Counted from the stretch's first letter, positions 37,304 to 48,823 are shown. The stretch: 64,000 nt of DNA from Aeromicrobium sp. Leaf350 (GCF_916858655.1 NZ_CAKASL010000002.1:868001-932000), one strand, 5' to 3'. The notes: generated by a model from the letters alone, not told the origin. Made by a program: numbers and translations.

Positions 37304-37741
37304 TCAGTATGCGGCAGGGCCGCGGCGACGCGCCAACTCGGCGATCGCCTGGTCGGGTCCGACCGTCGTCGCGAAGCCCACGGGCGTCGAGTAGACCTTG
37401 CGGCCGTCGAGGCTGATGACCTTGACCCGGGCGTCGTCGCGGATGCCGTAGCGGGGCTCCACGCGGATCTCGCCCATCTCGTCCCAGAGCAGGCCGATCC
37501 AGCCGTCGTCGGTCTGCAGGCGCACGCCGTGGTCGTCGGCGACGAACAGGGGTGTGCGCGCGTCGACGGTGCCCCGCAGGAGCACGAAGGCGAGCAGTGC
37601 GAGGACGCCCGTGCCGATCCAGAGGTACGGCTCCGGACGGGCGTAGGCGACGTAGCCCAGCCCCGCGGCCACGAGGAGGCACAGGGTCGCCACTCCGGCG
37701 TACAGGCCGACGCGTCGGTGGATCTCGAAGGGCTCGTTCAT
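37304..37741 (-). CDS. Two-span membrane protein of unknown function
   Basis: The 145-residue protein has two membrane spans (residues about 12-32 and 40-58) and then a soluble PH-like beta domain (LFVADDHGVRLQTDDGWIGLLWDEMGEIRVEPR). The start is 10 bases after the ftsK stop; an in-frame GTG 21 bases earlier would overlap ftsK. It stands between ftsK and pgsA. I do not know its role. Confidence 0.65.
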   Translation of the reverse strand: MNEPFEIHRRVGLYAGVATLCLLVAAGLGYVAYARPEPYLWIGTGVLALLAFVLLRGTVDARTPLFVADDHGVRLQTDDGWIGLLWDEMGEIRVEPRYGIRDDARVKVISLDGRKVYSTPVGFATTVGPDQAIAELARRRGPAAY

Positions 37742-37751
37742 GCGCGCGCGC

Positions 37752-40238
37752 TCACTCCGCACCGATGGTGGCGAGCACCTGGTCGAGCTCCTCCGGCTTG
37801 ATGAGCACGTCGCGGGCCTTCGAGCCCTCGCTCGGGCCCACGATGCCGCGGCTCTCCATGATGTCCATCAACCGGCCGGCCTTCGCGAAGCCGACGCGCA
37901 GCTTGCGCTGCAGCATCGAGGTCGAGCCGAACTGCGTGTTCACGACGAGCTCGACGGCCTGCATCACGAGGTCGAGGTCGTCACCGATGTCGTCGTCCAG
38001 CTCGCGCTTGCTCTGCTGCGCGACCGTCACGTCCTCGCGGTACGAGGGCTCGAGCTGCGTCTTGCAGTGCTCGACGACGGACACGATCTCGGCCTCGGTG
38101 ATCCAGGCGCCCTGCATGCGCATCGCCTTGCTGTGACCCATCGGCAGGAACAGCCCGTCGCCCTGGCCCACGAGCTTCTCGGCACCGGGCTGGTCGAGGA
38201 TGACCCGGCTGTCGGCCAGCGAGCTCGTGGCGAACGCGAGACGGCTGGGCACGTTGGCCTTGATGAGGCCGGTGACCACGTCGACCGACGGCCGCTGCGT
38301 CGCGAGCACCAGGTGGATGCCGGCGGCACGGGCGAGCTGCGTGATGCGGACGATCGAGTCCTCGACGTCGCGCGGGGCGACCATCATCAGGTCCGCGAGC
38401 TCGTCGACCACGACGAGCAGGTACGGGTACGGCGCCAGCACGCGCTCGCTGCCCGGCAGCGGCTTGACCGCACCCGAGCGGACGGCCTTGTTGAAGTCGT
38501 CGACGTGGCGGAACCCGTAGGCGGACAGGTCGTCGTAGCGCAGGTCCATCTCGCGCACGACCCACTGCAGCGCCTCGGCGGCCTTCTTCGGGTTGGTGAT
38601 GATCGGCGTGATGAGGTGCGGGATGCCCTCGTACGCCGTCAGCTCGACCCGCTTCGGGTCGACCAGGATCATGCGGACCTCGTCGGGCGTCGTGCGCATG
38701 AGGATCGAGGAGATCATCGAGTTCACGAAGCTGGACTTGCCCGAGCCGGTCGCGCCGGCGACCAGGAGGTGCGGCATCTTGGCGAGGTTCGCCACGACGT
38801 AGCCGCCCTCGACGTCCTTGCCGAGACCCACGACCATCGGGTGGTGGTCGCCCCGCGCCTTCGCGGAGCGCAGGACGTCGCCGAGGCTGACCATCTCCTT
38901 GTCGGCGTTCGGGATCTCGACGCCGATCGCGGACTTGCCCGGGATCGGGCTGAGGATGCGGACCTCGTTGGAGGCGACGGCGTAGGCGATGTTCTTGCTC
39001 AGCGCCGTGACCTTCTCGACCTTGACGGCCGGCCCGAGCTCGACCTCGTAGCGCGTGACGGTCGGGCCACGGGTGTATCCCGTGACGGTGGCATCGATCT
39101 TGAACTGCTCGAGCACCTCGGTGAGGCGGCCCACGACGTCGTCGGAGGCCTTGCTGCGGGCCTTGTGGGGCGTTCCCTCGCGCAGCACGGTGCTGTCGGG
39201 CAGGGAGTAGACGATGTCGCCCGCGAGCTCGAGCTGCTCGGCGCGCGCCGGCAGGGGCTCCATGGGCGGCACCTCGACGGGCTCGTCGTCCACGACGTCC
39301 TCGACCGGCTCGGGCCGCGGACGACGCGAGCCCTTGGGCGCGGCCGGCTCGTCCGTGAGCTCGGGGTCCGGGACGATCGGGTCCTCGTACGGCTCGTCCT
39401 CGGGCACGATCGTGCGCGGGTGACGCCGCGGCTCCGTGGCCTCGGTCTCGGCCTCCGGGTCGGTCTTGCGGCCCAGCACGCGGTCGCGTGCCGCTTGGAA
39501 GCGGGCAGGGACGGCGTGGACGGGGGTGTTGCTGAGGATCAGGATCCCGAACGCGACGACGAGCACCAGGAGGGGTGCGACGACGAAGGGCGTCTTCAGC
39601 AGGTCGACCGGCACGGCCGAGAAGAGGTAGCCGATCGCGCCGCCGGCGTCGCGCACGGCAGCCATGTCGTTCGGCCGCGGGACGCCGTTCGCGAGGTGCA
39701 CGAGTCCGAGCACGCCACCGACGACCGCGGTCCAGGCGATGAGCTGGCGGCCGGCGGGGCCCTGGGCCTCCGGGTGGCGCAGCGTGCGCCAGGCGATCAC
39801 GCCGAACAGGATCGGGACCGCGCCGGCGAGCACGCCGACGCTGCCCTCGCAGATCTGGCGGACGCCACGGCCCACGGGGCCAGGGATCTGCCACCAGGTG
39901 GAGGCAGCCGCGACGATCGCGACGCCCAGCACGGCGAGGCCGACGCCGTCGCGCCGCAGCGCGGGGTCGAGGTCGCGCGCGCTGCTGCCGATCGAGCGCG
40001 CGATCGCGCCGACGGCCGTGGCGATGCCGAGCCAGATCGCCCGGAGCATCCGACCGATCCCGCTCACGAGCGCGGCGAGGCCGCCTCCGGAGGCACCACC
40101 GGAAGACCCGCCCGACTTCTTCGGGGCGGGTCGTCGGTTGGCAGGTTTGCGGGCCGGGCTCCGACCGCCGTTCGCACGGCTGCGGGCCTGGGATCCGGAC
40201 GGCCGCTTGCGCGGCGGGGAAGACGTGCGGGTCGCCAT
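37752..40238 (-). CDS. ftsK: DNA translocase FtsK
   Basis: The 828-residue protein pumps chromosomal DNA at the closing septum or during sporulation-like division. An Arg/Pro/Ser-rich head (1-45) precedes four membrane spans (about 60-215), an acidic linker (to about 330), and the RecA-like motor with Walker A GATGSGKSSF and Walker B LLVVVDELADLMM. The DNA-reading winged-helix gamma domain (TSMLQRKLRVGFAKAGRLMDIME) ends the protein. Length fits actinobacterial FtsK. An approximate ribosome site TAGGAA precedes the ATG. Confidence 0.96.
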   Translation of the reverse strand: MATRTSSPPRKRPSGSQARSRANGGRSPARKPANRRPAPKKSGGSSGGASGGGLAALVSGIGRMLRAIWLGIATAVGAIARSIGSSARDLDPALRRDGVGLAVLGVAIVAAASTWWQIPGPVGRGVRQICEGSVGVLAGAVPILFGVIAWRTLRHPEAQGPAGRQLIAWTAVVGGVLGLVHLANGVPRPNDMAAVRDAGGAIGYLFSAVPVDLLKTPFVVAPLLVLVVAFGILILSNTPVHAVPARFQAARDRVLGRKTDPEAETEATEPRRHPRTIVPEDEPYEDPIVPDPELTDEPAAPKGSRRPRPEPVEDVVDDEPVEVPPMEPLPARAEQLELAGDIVYSLPDSTVLREGTPHKARSKASDDVVGRLTEVLEQFKIDATVTGYTRGPTVTRYEVELGPAVKVEKVTALSKNIAYAVASNEVRILSPIPGKSAIGVEIPNADKEMVSLGDVLRSAKARGDHHPMVVGLGKDVEGGYVVANLAKMPHLLVAGATGSGKSSFVNSMISSILMRTTPDEVRMILVDPKRVELTAYEGIPHLITPIITNPKKAAEALQWVVREMDLRYDDLSAYGFRHVDDFNKAVRSGAVKPLPGSERVLAPYPYLLVVVDELADLMMVAPRDVEDSIVRITQLARAAGIHLVLATQRPSVDVVTGLIKANVPSRLAFATSSLADSRVILDQPGAEKLVGQGDGLFLPMGHSKAMRMQGAWITEAEIVSVVEHCKTQLEPSYREDVTVAQQSKRELDDDIGDDLDLVMQAVELVVNTQFGSTSMLQRKLRVGFAKAGRLMDIMESRGIVGPSEGSKARDVLIKPEELDQVLATIGAE

Positions 40239-40320
40239 GTTCCTAGCCTAAAGGAGAACTCGAGACTTTCTCAGGATTGAGCCCCCGAACCCCCGCGTGG
40301 CGTCCGCCAGCACATCCGGG

Positions 40321-41046
40321 TCAGCCGTGGGCGGCGCGGTGCTCGCCGTCGTCGGCGGTGATCCACCCGGAGCGCGACCGGGCGCGCGCCAGCACGAGGC
40401 CGACGAGGCGCTGGTCGGGCGCCCCCGGGGGCACGAGGGGCGACGTGACGACGTCGGCGCCGCTGAGCTGCATCTGGTCGTGGGCGGATCCGGAGGTCAG
40501 CACGTAGGAGCTGACGACGACCCGCTTGCCGTACGCACGGGCCACGTCGATCGCGTCACCGAGGTCGGCGTCGAGCCCGCCGAGGGTGCCGACGTGCACC
40601 CGGCCGCCCCACACGGCGCTGAGCAGACGGGCCGCCTTGCTGACGTCCTCGAGCGCGGCCTCGTCGGTCACGGCGTCCGCGGCCAGGACGATCGTGTCCT
40701 CGGGCCGGGCGCCCGCCTCCATGAGGCGCTGCACACCGATCTCGGCCAGGACCCAGTCCGGTCCGATCGGCGCGGTGACCGACACCGACGGGTCGAGCCG
40801 GGCCGCCGCCACCATCGCGCGCAGCGGCAGCGGGTCGCGCGTCAGCAGGAGCGGCACGATCGCCCGCGGTCCGGCCGTGGTGCGGACGACCTCGGCCAGC
40901 GCGGGCGACTGCTGGTCGACGTAGCCGTCGGCCACGTCGAGTCCGTGCGCCTCACGCCGCACCGCGTTGATCAGCCGGGACACGTTCGCGCGCCCCTCGG
41001 CGCTGTGAGTCCCGGCCGAGCCGACGATCAGCACGCGACTCACCAC
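40321..41046 (-). CDS. CbiX/sirohydrochlorin-chelatase-like protein with altered active site
   Basis: The 241-residue protein contains two CbiX-like halves (residues about 1-115 and 120-225), as in sirohydrochlorin chelatases that insert iron or cobalt. The canonical opening VxVAHGSR is replaced by LIVGSAGTHSAEG, so the usual metal-binding His-Gly pair is shifted or lost. The second half lacks a clear counterpart. It may have a different substrate or be a degenerate relative. It starts with GTG and stands apart from any sulfite-reduction or porphyrin gene in this window. Confidence 0.6.
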   Translation of the reverse strand: MVSRVLIVGSAGTHSAEGRANVSRLINAVRREAHGLDVADGYVDQQSPALAEVVRTTAGPRAIVPLLLTRDPLPLRAMVAAARLDPSVSVTAPIGPDWVLAEIGVQRLMEAGARPEDTIVLAADAVTDEAALEDVSKAARLLSAVWGGRVHVGTLGGLDADLGDAIDVARAYGKRVVVSSYVLTSGSAHDQMQLSGADVVTSPLVPPGAPDQRLVGLVLARARSRSGWITADDGEHRAAHG

Positions 41047-41212
41047 GTCCGCTCCCCCGTCCGCGCGGGCGATGCGGCTCCCCCGAGTCGTCGCACCCTG
41101 CTGCCCGCGTCCACCGGTTCAGCGTGCGGGCGGCGTGTTTCGCTCCCGTTTCCCGACGAGGTCGAGGTCGTGACAATCGCCACCCCGGGCGTGAACCGAG
41201 GTGGCGGACGAC

Positions 41213-42888
<1,676 letters not shown>

Positions 42889-42892
<4 letters not shown>

Positions 42893-43794
42893 GTAGTGGC
42901 TTTCTGGATAGCGGCGCGGATGTTCGCGACCTGCTCGTCGGTGGCCTGCGACAACGGCAGACGCACCCGGGGTGAATCGATGAGGCCCAGCTCGTGGACC
43001 GCGACCTTGGCCGCGATGGCGCCCTGGGTCTGACCCATGAGCGCGGCGACGAGGCCGATGAGGTCGCGGTCGATGCGACGGGCGGTGGCCAGGTCACCGG
43101 CGTCGACCGCCTCGACCATGGCCTTGTAGTGCGATCCGGCGACGTGACCCACCACGCTGACGACACCGGCGGCTCCGACGGCCAGCCAGCCCAGGTTGAG
43201 CACGTCGTCGCCGGAGTAGAGGGCGAGGTCGGTGTTCTCCATGATCCAGGCGCCGCGGTGCAGGTCGCCCACGGCGTCCTTCACCGCGACGACCGTCGGG
43301 CGGTCGTTCATCGCGAGGTAGGTCTCGCGCGCCAGCTCGGTGCCGGTGCGGCCCGGGATGTCGTACAGCATGACCGGCACGTCACCGCCGGCCGCCACCA
43401 CGGCGTCGACGTGGCCGATGATGCCCGCCTGCGGCGGCTTGGAGTAGTACGGCGTGACGAGCAGGAGCCCGTGCGCGCCGATCGACGCCGCCGCCTCGGC
43501 GAGCTCGACGGAGTGACGCGTGTCGTTGGTGCCGACACCGGCCACGATCGTGGCGCGGTCGCCGACGGCCTCGAGCACGGCGGCCAGGAGCCGGCCGTCC
43601 TCGGCGCCGGTCGTGGTGGGCGACTCGCCTGTGGTGCCGGAGACGACGAGACCGTCGTTGCCCGCGTCGACCAGGTGGCTGGCGAGCTTCTGCGCGCCGT
43701 CGAGGTCGAGGGCGCCGTCCTTCGTGAACGGCGTGACCATCGCGGTGAGCACACGCCCGAAGGGCGCACCGGTCGAGGCGAGCGGAGACGTCAT
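42889..43794 (-). CDS. dapA: 4-hydroxy-tetrahydrodipicolinate synthase
   Basis: The 301-residue aldolase condenses pyruvate with aspartate semialdehyde, the entry to the diaminopimelate route. The Schiff-base Lys lies in PTVVAVKDAVGD, the catalytic Tyr in LLLVTPYYSKPP, and the GTTGES loop is conserved. It forms an operon with RNase J. Confidence 0.97.
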
Positions 43795-43857
43795 GACTCG
43801 AGGTTATCGCGAGGCGCCCCCGCGACGGTCGCCAGCCGCGCCGGGCAGGATGTGACC

Positions 43858-44646
43858 ATGACCTACGAGCTCGATGCGGCGACGAACTCCGTCCCGACCG
43901 GCCCCGGCACGCGCTCCGTCGAGCTGACGTCCGACTGGAACACCCCGGCGGGAACCGCCAACGGCGGCTACCTCCTCGCCATCCTCCTTCGAGCGGCTCT
44001 GGAGGAGTCCGACAAGCCCGACCCGCTGTCGGTCGCCGTCACGTACCTCAAGCCCACGAAGCCTGGTCCGGCCGATCTCACGGTCTCCCCCGTGCGCCTC
44101 GGGAGGCGCGTCTCGACGTACACCGTGACGCTCAGCCAGGCCGGCAGCCTGATCACCCACGCCGTCGTGAGCCTGCACGACGCCGAGCTCGCGGGCGACC
44201 AGCAGCACGACGGCGACGTCGCACCGAGCATCCCGCTGCCCGCGGACGGCATCGACCCGATGGCCGAGTGGCCGCCCGGCACGATCCCGATCGCCGACCG
44301 CTACACGGCCCGGCACGCCGCGGTGCCCCCGTGGATGACCGGCACGCCCTCGGGTGACCCGGAGGCGGCGTTCTGGATCCGCCCCGCCGACCAGCGGCCG
44401 ATCGACGCCTTCGCCGCCGGTGCCATCGTCGACGCCTATCCCCCGGTCACGACCGAGGTCGGCGAGATCGGATCGGCCACGATCCAGCTCACGGTGCACT
44501 TCTGGCGCCGCTTCACCTCCGAGTGGGTGCTGATGGAGGTCGTGACGCGTCGCATCGTCGACGGCTTCCACGACGAGGACGTGCGCCTGTGGGACACCGA
44601 GGGTCGGCTCGTCGCGACGAGTCGCCAGCTCGCGCTGCTGAGCTGA
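43858..44646 (+). CDS. Acyl-CoA thioesterase of the double hot-dog (TesB-like) type
   Basis: The 262-residue protein shows two hot-dog halves. The first has WNTPAGTANGGYLLAILLRAA, with the N-G-G-Y loop usual in TesB/mycobacterial thioesterases, and LSVAVTYLKPTKPGPADLTV. The second has STIQLTVHFWRRFTSEWVLMEV-type strands. It would hydrolyse acyl-CoA thioesters of unknown chain length. The ATG lies just after the divergent dapA promoter area; the long open frame upstream is antisense to dapA and not used. Confidence 0.8.
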   Translation: MTYELDAATNSVPTGPGTRSVELTSDWNTPAGTANGGYLLAILLRAALEESDKPDPLSVAVTYLKPTKPGPADLTVSPVRLGRRVSTYTVTLSQAGSLITHAVVSLHDAELAGDQQHDGDVAPSIPLPADGIDPMAEWPPGTIPIADRYTARHAAVPPWMTGTPSGDPEAAFWIRPADQRPIDAFAAGAIVDAYPPVTTEVGEIGSATIQLTVHFWRRFTSEWVLMEVVTRRIVDGFHDEDVRLWDTEGRLVATSRQLALLS

Positions 44647-44657
44647 GGCCGCGCGGG

Positions 44658-45131
44658 TCAGGCGCGCTCGTAGGTGACGATCTCGAAGCCGTCGTGCGGC
44701 ACCGTGCCCGCCTCGCTCCAGCGCTCCCAGTCGATCGCGGGGAAGACCGCGTCGCCCTCGGGTGACTGCGCGACCCGGGTGACCACGAGGACGTCGACGA
44801 GGTCGCGCTCGAGCGCCTCCGCGTAGACCTGCGCGCCACCGACGAGGAACACCTCCTCGTCGAGCTCGCGGGCCCGCACCAGGGCGTCGTCGAGCGAGTG
44901 GGCGACCTCGACGCCGTCGGCGGACCAGTCGGCCTGGCGCGTCACGACGATCGTCGTGCGACCCGGCAAGGGGCGGCCGATCGAGTCGTACGTCGCGCGC
45001 CCCATGACCATCGGGTGACCGAGCGTGATGCGCTTGAAGTGCGCGAGGTCCTCGGGCAGTCGCCACGGCAGCCCCCCGTCGACCCCGATGACGCGGTTCG
45101 CGCCCATGGCCACCACCAGCGTGACCGTCAT
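44658..45131 (-). CDS. dfrA: Dihydrofolate reductase
   Basis: The 157-residue enzyme reduces dihydrofolate with [33 protein letters not shown] holds the substrate loop and the active-site Trp/Leu/Pro and Asp, and [24 protein letters not shown] the cofactor site. Its ATG overlaps the thyA stop by four bases, pairing the enzyme that consumes methylene-THF with the one that regenerates THF. Confidence 0.97.
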   Translation of the reverse strand: MTVTLVVAMGANRVIGVDGGLPWRLPEDLAHFKRITLGHPMVMGRATYDSIGRPLPGRTTIVVTRQADWSADGVEVAHSLDDALVRARELDEEVFLVGGAQVYAEALERDLVDVLVVTRVAQSPEGDAVFPAIDWERWSEAGTVPHDGFEIVTYERA

Positions 45132-45937
45132 ACGGCGATGGGCGCCTTGATGAGCGGGTGCGGGTCGTAGCCCACGACCTCGATCGAGTCGAAGCCGAAG
45201 CCGTCGATGTCGGTGACAGCGGGATCGAGCCGCAGCTGCGGCAGCGCACGCGGCTCACGGGTGAGCTGCTCACGCGCCTGGTCGAGGTGGTTGAGGTACA
45301 GGTGGGCGTCGCCGAGGGTGTGCACGAAGTCGCCGACCTCGAGGCCCGCGACCTGCGCCACCATGTGGGTGAGCAGCGCGTACGACGCGATGTTGAACGG
45401 CACGCCGAGGAAGACGTCGGCCGAGCGCTGGTACATCTGGCAGCTCAGGCGTCCGGGTCCGTCGTCCTGCGGGGTCACGTAGAACTGGAAGAACGCGTGG
45501 CAAGGCATGAGCGCCATCGCGTCGAGGTCGGCCACGTTCCAGGCGCTGACGATGTGCCGACGCGAGTTCGGGTCGGACTTCAGCGCCGCGATGACGCCAC
45601 GCAGCTGGTCGATCGTCTGGCCGTCCGGCGTCGGCCACGACCGCCACTGGTGGCCGTAGACCGGGCCGAGCTCGCCGTGCTCGTCGGCCCACTCGTCCCA
45701 GATCGAGATGCCGTTCTCCTGCAGCCACTTCACGTTGGTCTCGCCGGAGACGAACCACAGCAGCTCGCCGACGACCGACTTGAGGTGGATCTTCTTGGTC
45801 GTGACGAGCGGGAAGCCCTCACGGAGGTCGAACCTCATCTGGTGCCCGAAGACGCTGCGCGTGCCGGTTCCGGTGCGGTCCCCCTTCTCGACGCCGTCGT
45901 CGAGGATGCGCTGCACGAGGTCCAGGTACGCCTGCAT
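45128..45937 (-). CDS. thyA: Thymidylate synthase
   Basis: The 269-residue ThyA-type enzyme methylates dUMP using methylene-tetrahydrofolate. The catalytic Cys lies in [13 protein letters not shown], the phosphate-binding [11 protein letters not shown] and [13 protein letters not shown] blocks are complete, and [21 protein letters not shown] is conserved. It is the first gene of the thyA-dfrA operon. Confidence 0.97.
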   Translation of the reverse strand: MQAYLDLVQRILDDGVEKGDRTGTGTRSVFGHQMRFDLREGFPLVTTKKIHLKSVVGELLWFVSGETNVKWLQENGISIWDEWADEHGELGPVYGHQWRSWPTPDGQTIDQLRGVIAALKSDPNSRRHIVSAWNVADLDAMALMPCHAFFQFYVTPQDDGPGRLSCQMYQRSADVFLGVPFNIASYALLTHMVAQVAGLEVGDFVHTLGDAHLYLNHLDQAREQLTREPRALPQLRLDPAVTDIDGFGFDSIEVVGYDPHPLIKAPIAV

Positions 45938-45996
45938 GGTGCGAGGTTACTACCGGATCGGTGGGCGACACGGGACCACTGTGGGAAGATCTCGAC

Positions 45997-46491
45997 ATGG
46001 CCCAGAACGAGTACGACGCCACTCCGCGGGAGCTGCGCAACTTCGCCCTCCTGCAGATCGTGCTGACGGCAGGATTCCTCGCCGTCCTCTTCTGGATGCT
46101 GGGTGGCACCGACGCCGACCGGCCGCACTGGGCCGTGTGGGTCGGGCTCCTCGCCGCGGTCGCGGTCGGAGGCTTCCTGGCCGACCGCGTCTGGCTGTCG
46201 GCCGAGCCGCTCGACCCGGCCCTCGACGAGGAGGAGAACCGCACCATCGCGGTCGGCGTCTTCGCCGCCCAGACGGTCCGCAAGCTCCTGCTGTGCGAGG
46301 CACCCATGATCCTCGCGGTGATCGTGGCCTTCGTGACCGACACCGGCGGCTGGCCCATCGCGATCGCCGGCCTGCCGGGCCTGATCGTCATGTCGTTCGA
46401 GATCTGGCCGTCGCTGCGCAACGTGTCGATGACCGAGACGATGCTCAACGCCGGCGGCGCGCAGTCGGACCTCATCGACTCCTTCGTGTGA
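45997..46491 (+). CDS. Four-span membrane protein of unknown function
   Basis: The 164-residue protein has four membrane spans (about 15-35, 45-63, 85-110 and 115-135) and an acidic loop LDPALDEEENRTIAVGVFAAQ between spans 2 and 3. The ATG follows GGGAAGA; an in-frame GTG 36 bases upstream is less likely. Its stop overlaps the next gene's GTG, so it starts a four-gene operon with a GNAT enzyme and azlCD. Confidence 0.65.
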   Translation: MAQNEYDATPRELRNFALLQIVLTAGFLAVLFWMLGGTDADRPHWAVWVGLLAAVAVGGFLADRVWLSAEPLDPALDEEENRTIAVGVFAAQTVRKLLLCEAPMILAVIVAFVTDTGGWPIAIAGLPGLIVMSFEIWPSLRNVSMTETMLNAGGAQSDLIDSFV

Positions 46492-47048
46492 CCGGGGCCT
46501 CCGCCTCCGGATCGGGCGACACCGTCCGGCTCGCGTGGCCCGACGACGCCTCCACGCTCGCGACCGTGCAGCGGCAGGTGTGGTTGTCAGACGGGCTGTT
46601 CGGGGTGGTCGACGAGGCCGGCCTGACGGAGGCCTTCGGCGACCTCGATGAGCACGCCGAACGCTGGCGCAGCACCCTCACGCACTCCCCCGAGGCTCGG
46701 TTCCGCGTCCTCGTGGCGACCCACGACGACGTGGTCGTCGGCTACGGCGTGCTGCACCCCGGATCCGATCCGGACGCGGACCCGGTGCGCGACGCCGAGC
46801 TGGGCGACCTGGCCGTCGTGCCGGGTGCCCGCCGCGACGGTCACGGCACCCGGCTGGTTCAGGCCGCCGCCGACACGGCTGCGGCAGATCGCTTCTCGAT
46901 CCTGCGCACGTGGGTGGCGGGGAGCGACGACGGCGCCCGCCTCCTCCTGACCTCCGGCGGCTGGGCGTCCGACGGCGCGTTCCGCGAGCTCGAGGCACCC
47001 GACGGGCGTCGGATCAAGCAGGTGCGCCTGCACACCGCCGTCGCATGA
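46488..47048 (+). CDS. GNAT-family N-acetyltransferase
   Basis: The 186-residue protein has the acetyl-CoA-binding beta-bulge and P-loop of the GNAT fold: ELGDLAVVPGARRDGHGTRLVQAAADTA is motif A (with R-x-x-G-x-G/A), and FRVLVATHDDVVVGYGVLH the preceding strands. The acceptor substrate is unknown. It overlaps both neighbours by four bases (GTGA and ATGA), so its translation is linked with the membrane protein before it and azlC after it. Confidence 0.8.
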   Translation: MTGASASGSGDTVRLAWPDDASTLATVQRQVWLSDGLFGVVDEAGLTEAFGDLDEHAERWRSTLTHSPEARFRVLVATHDDVVVGYGVLHPGSDPDADPVRDAELGDLAVVPGARRDGHGTRLVQAAADTAAADRFSILRTWVAGSDDGARLLLTSGGWASDGAFRELEAPDGRRIKQVRLHTAVA

Positions 47049-47782
47049 GCCCTGATCACGACCCAGGGCACGACCCTGCGGACGACCCTGGGCACGATCC
47101 AGCGCACGACCCCGCCGGCGACCGGTCGGTCATCCGGGACTCCCTCGGGGTGGGCGTCGGCGTCGGCCTCTACGGCGTGACCTTCGGGGCTCTCGGTCCG
47201 GCTGCGGGTCTGAGCGTGTGGCAGACCTGCGCCCTGTCGCTGCTCGCCTTCACGGGTGCGTCGCAGTTCGCCTTCGTGGGCGTCGTGGCGTCCGGCGGCT
47301 CGCCCCTGGCCGGCGCGCTCACCTCGGTCCTGCTCGGTGGGCGCAACGTCTTCTACGGCATCAGCATGGCCCCGCACCTGCAGGTGCGGGGCTGGCGGCG
47401 ATGGGCGGCGGCGCATCTCGTGATCGACGAGTCGACCGCGATGGGCGTGACCCGACCCACGTCCCGCCAGGCGCGTCTGGGCTTCTACTGGACCGGGATC
47501 ACGATCTTCCTGTTCTGGAACCTGACGACCGCGATCGGCGCGATCGCGGGCGAGGCCATCGGCGATCCTGAGGCGATCGGGCTCGACGGGGCGGTGGCCG
47601 CCGCGTTCCTGGGGCTGCTGTGGCCACGGCTGGACTCGGCACTCACCCGGGCCGTCGCGGTGGTGGGCGTCGTGCTGGCCCTGCTCCTCGTGCCGATCAC
47701 CGCGCCAGGGGTGCCGATCATCCTCGGCGGCCTGTCGGCCGTGGTCCTCGGCCTGGTGTGGGGAGGGCGCGCTCGTGGGTGA
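47045..47782 (+). CDS. azlC: AzlC-family branched-chain amino-acid exporter, large subunit
   Basis: The 245-residue membrane protein is the AzlC/YgaZ part of a two-subunit exporter for branched-chain amino acids or analogues. SLGVGVGVGLYGVTFGALGPAAGLS, ALSLLAFTGASQFAFVGVVA and GGRNVFYGISMAPHL are family blocks. The first 30 residues are an unusual His-Asp-Pro repeat (DHDPGHDPADDPGHDPAHDP), which may bind metal. The second subunit follows with an eight-base overlap. Confidence 0.88.
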   Translation: MSPDHDPGHDPADDPGHDPAHDPAGDRSVIRDSLGVGVGVGLYGVTFGALGPAAGLSVWQTCALSLLAFTGASQFAFVGVVASGGSPLAGALTSVLLGGRNVFYGISMAPHLQVRGWRRWAAAHLVIDESTAMGVTRPTSRQARLGFYWTGITIFLFWNLTTAIGAIAGEAIGDPEAIGLDGAVAAAFLGLLWPRLDSALTRAVAVVGVVLALLLVPITAPGVPIILGGLSAVVLGLVWGGRARG

Positions 47783-48083
47783 CCTCTGGTGGGGCGTGCT
47801 CACCGTCTGCGTCGGCTGCTACGCGCTCAAGCTGGCCGGGTTGTCCGTGCCGCCCGTGATCCTCGAGCACCGGCTGACGGTGCGGGCGACGGCGCTGATC
47901 CCGGTGGGCCTGCTGGCCGCCCTGGTGGCCGTGCAGACCGCAGCGGGCGACCGTGAGGTCGTGCTCGACGCCCGGCTGGTCGGCGTCGGCGTCGCGGTGG
48001 CCTGCCTGCTCGCGAGGATCCCGTTCCTGCCGATGCTGGTCCTCGCCGCCGCCGCGACCGCCCTCACCCGCCTGGTGACCTAG
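47775..48083 (+). CDS. azlD: AzlD-family branched-chain amino-acid exporter, small subunit
   Basis: The 102-residue partner of AzlC has four short membrane spans and the family block CYALKLAGLSVPPVILEHRLTV. It starts with GTG inside the azlC end and its stop overlaps that of convergent dapB by four bases. Confidence 0.88.
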   Translation: MGDLWWGVLTVCVGCYALKLAGLSVPPVILEHRLTVRATALIPVGLLAALVAVQTAAGDREVVLDARLVGVGVAVACLLARIPFLPMLVLAAAATALTRLVT

Positions 48084-48823
48084 AGGTCGAGGGCGACGTC
48101 GAGGCCGACGGTCACGCCGGGGTGCTCCGGCACCCAGCGGAGGGCGGTGAGCACGCCCGGCATGAAGGACTCGCGGGTGGAGGAGTCGTGGCGCAGGCTC
48201 AGGATCTCGCCCGTGTCTCCCAGGACGACCTCCTGCGAGGCGATGAAGCCGCGCGCCCGCACGGCGTGCACGGGGACGCCGGCGACCTTCGCGCCGCGGG
48301 CGCCGTCGGGGTCGTCGGTCGTGGCGTCCGGGAGCGGGGCGGAGCCGGCGGCCTCGCGAGCGGCCGCGATGAGCTCGGCCGTGCGGGTCGCGGTGCCGGA
48401 GGGGGCGTCGACCTTGTCCGGGTGGTGCATCTCGATGACCTCGACCGACTCGAAGAACGGTGCGGCCACGGCGGCGAACTTCATCATCAGCACGGCGCCG
48501 ATCGAGAAGTTGGGCACCACGAGCACGCCGATGCCGGGATGCTCCGTGGCGATCTCGCGCACCGCCGCGACCCGTGAGTCGTCGAAGCCGGACGTGCCGA
48601 CGACGGCGTGCACGCCGTGCTCGACGCACCAGCGCACGTGGTCGAGGGCGACGTCTGGCGTCGAGAACACGAGCGCAGCGTGCGCGCCGGCCTCGGTGAT
48701 CGCCGCGAGGTCGTCGCCGACGTCGACTCGAGCCACGACCTCCAGGTCGGCACTGGCCTCGATCGCCTGCGCCGAGGTCGATCCCATTCGTCCGTTCGCG
48801 CCGATCACGGCCACTCGCGTCAT
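48080..48823 (-). CDS. dapB: 4-hydroxy-tetrahydrodipicolinate reductase
   Basis: The 247-residue enzyme reduces the DapA product with NAD(P)H. The dinucleotide site is VAVIGANGRMG, and the active-site block EMHHPDKVDAPSGTA includes the catalytic His pair and Lys. The ATG gives the family-typical start; the open frame upstream has no ribosome site. It is convergent to azlD. Confidence 0.96.
   Translation of the reverse strand: MTRVAVIGANGRMGSTSAQAIEASADLEVVARVDVGDDLAAITEAGAHAALVFSTPDVALDHVRWCVEHGVHAVVGTSGFDDSRVAAVREIATEHPGIGVLVVPNFSIGAVLMMKFAAVAAPFFESVEVIEMHHPDKVDAPSGTATRTAELIAAAREAAGSAPLPDATTDDPDGARGAKVAGVPVHAVRARGFIASQEVVLGDTGEILSLRHDSSTRESFMPGVLTALRWVPEHPGVTVGLDVALDL

Noticed and set aside
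37740..40280. An 846-codon open frame opposite ftsK
   Set aside because: It is antisense to a complete ftsK and has shadow composition with no recognisable domain.
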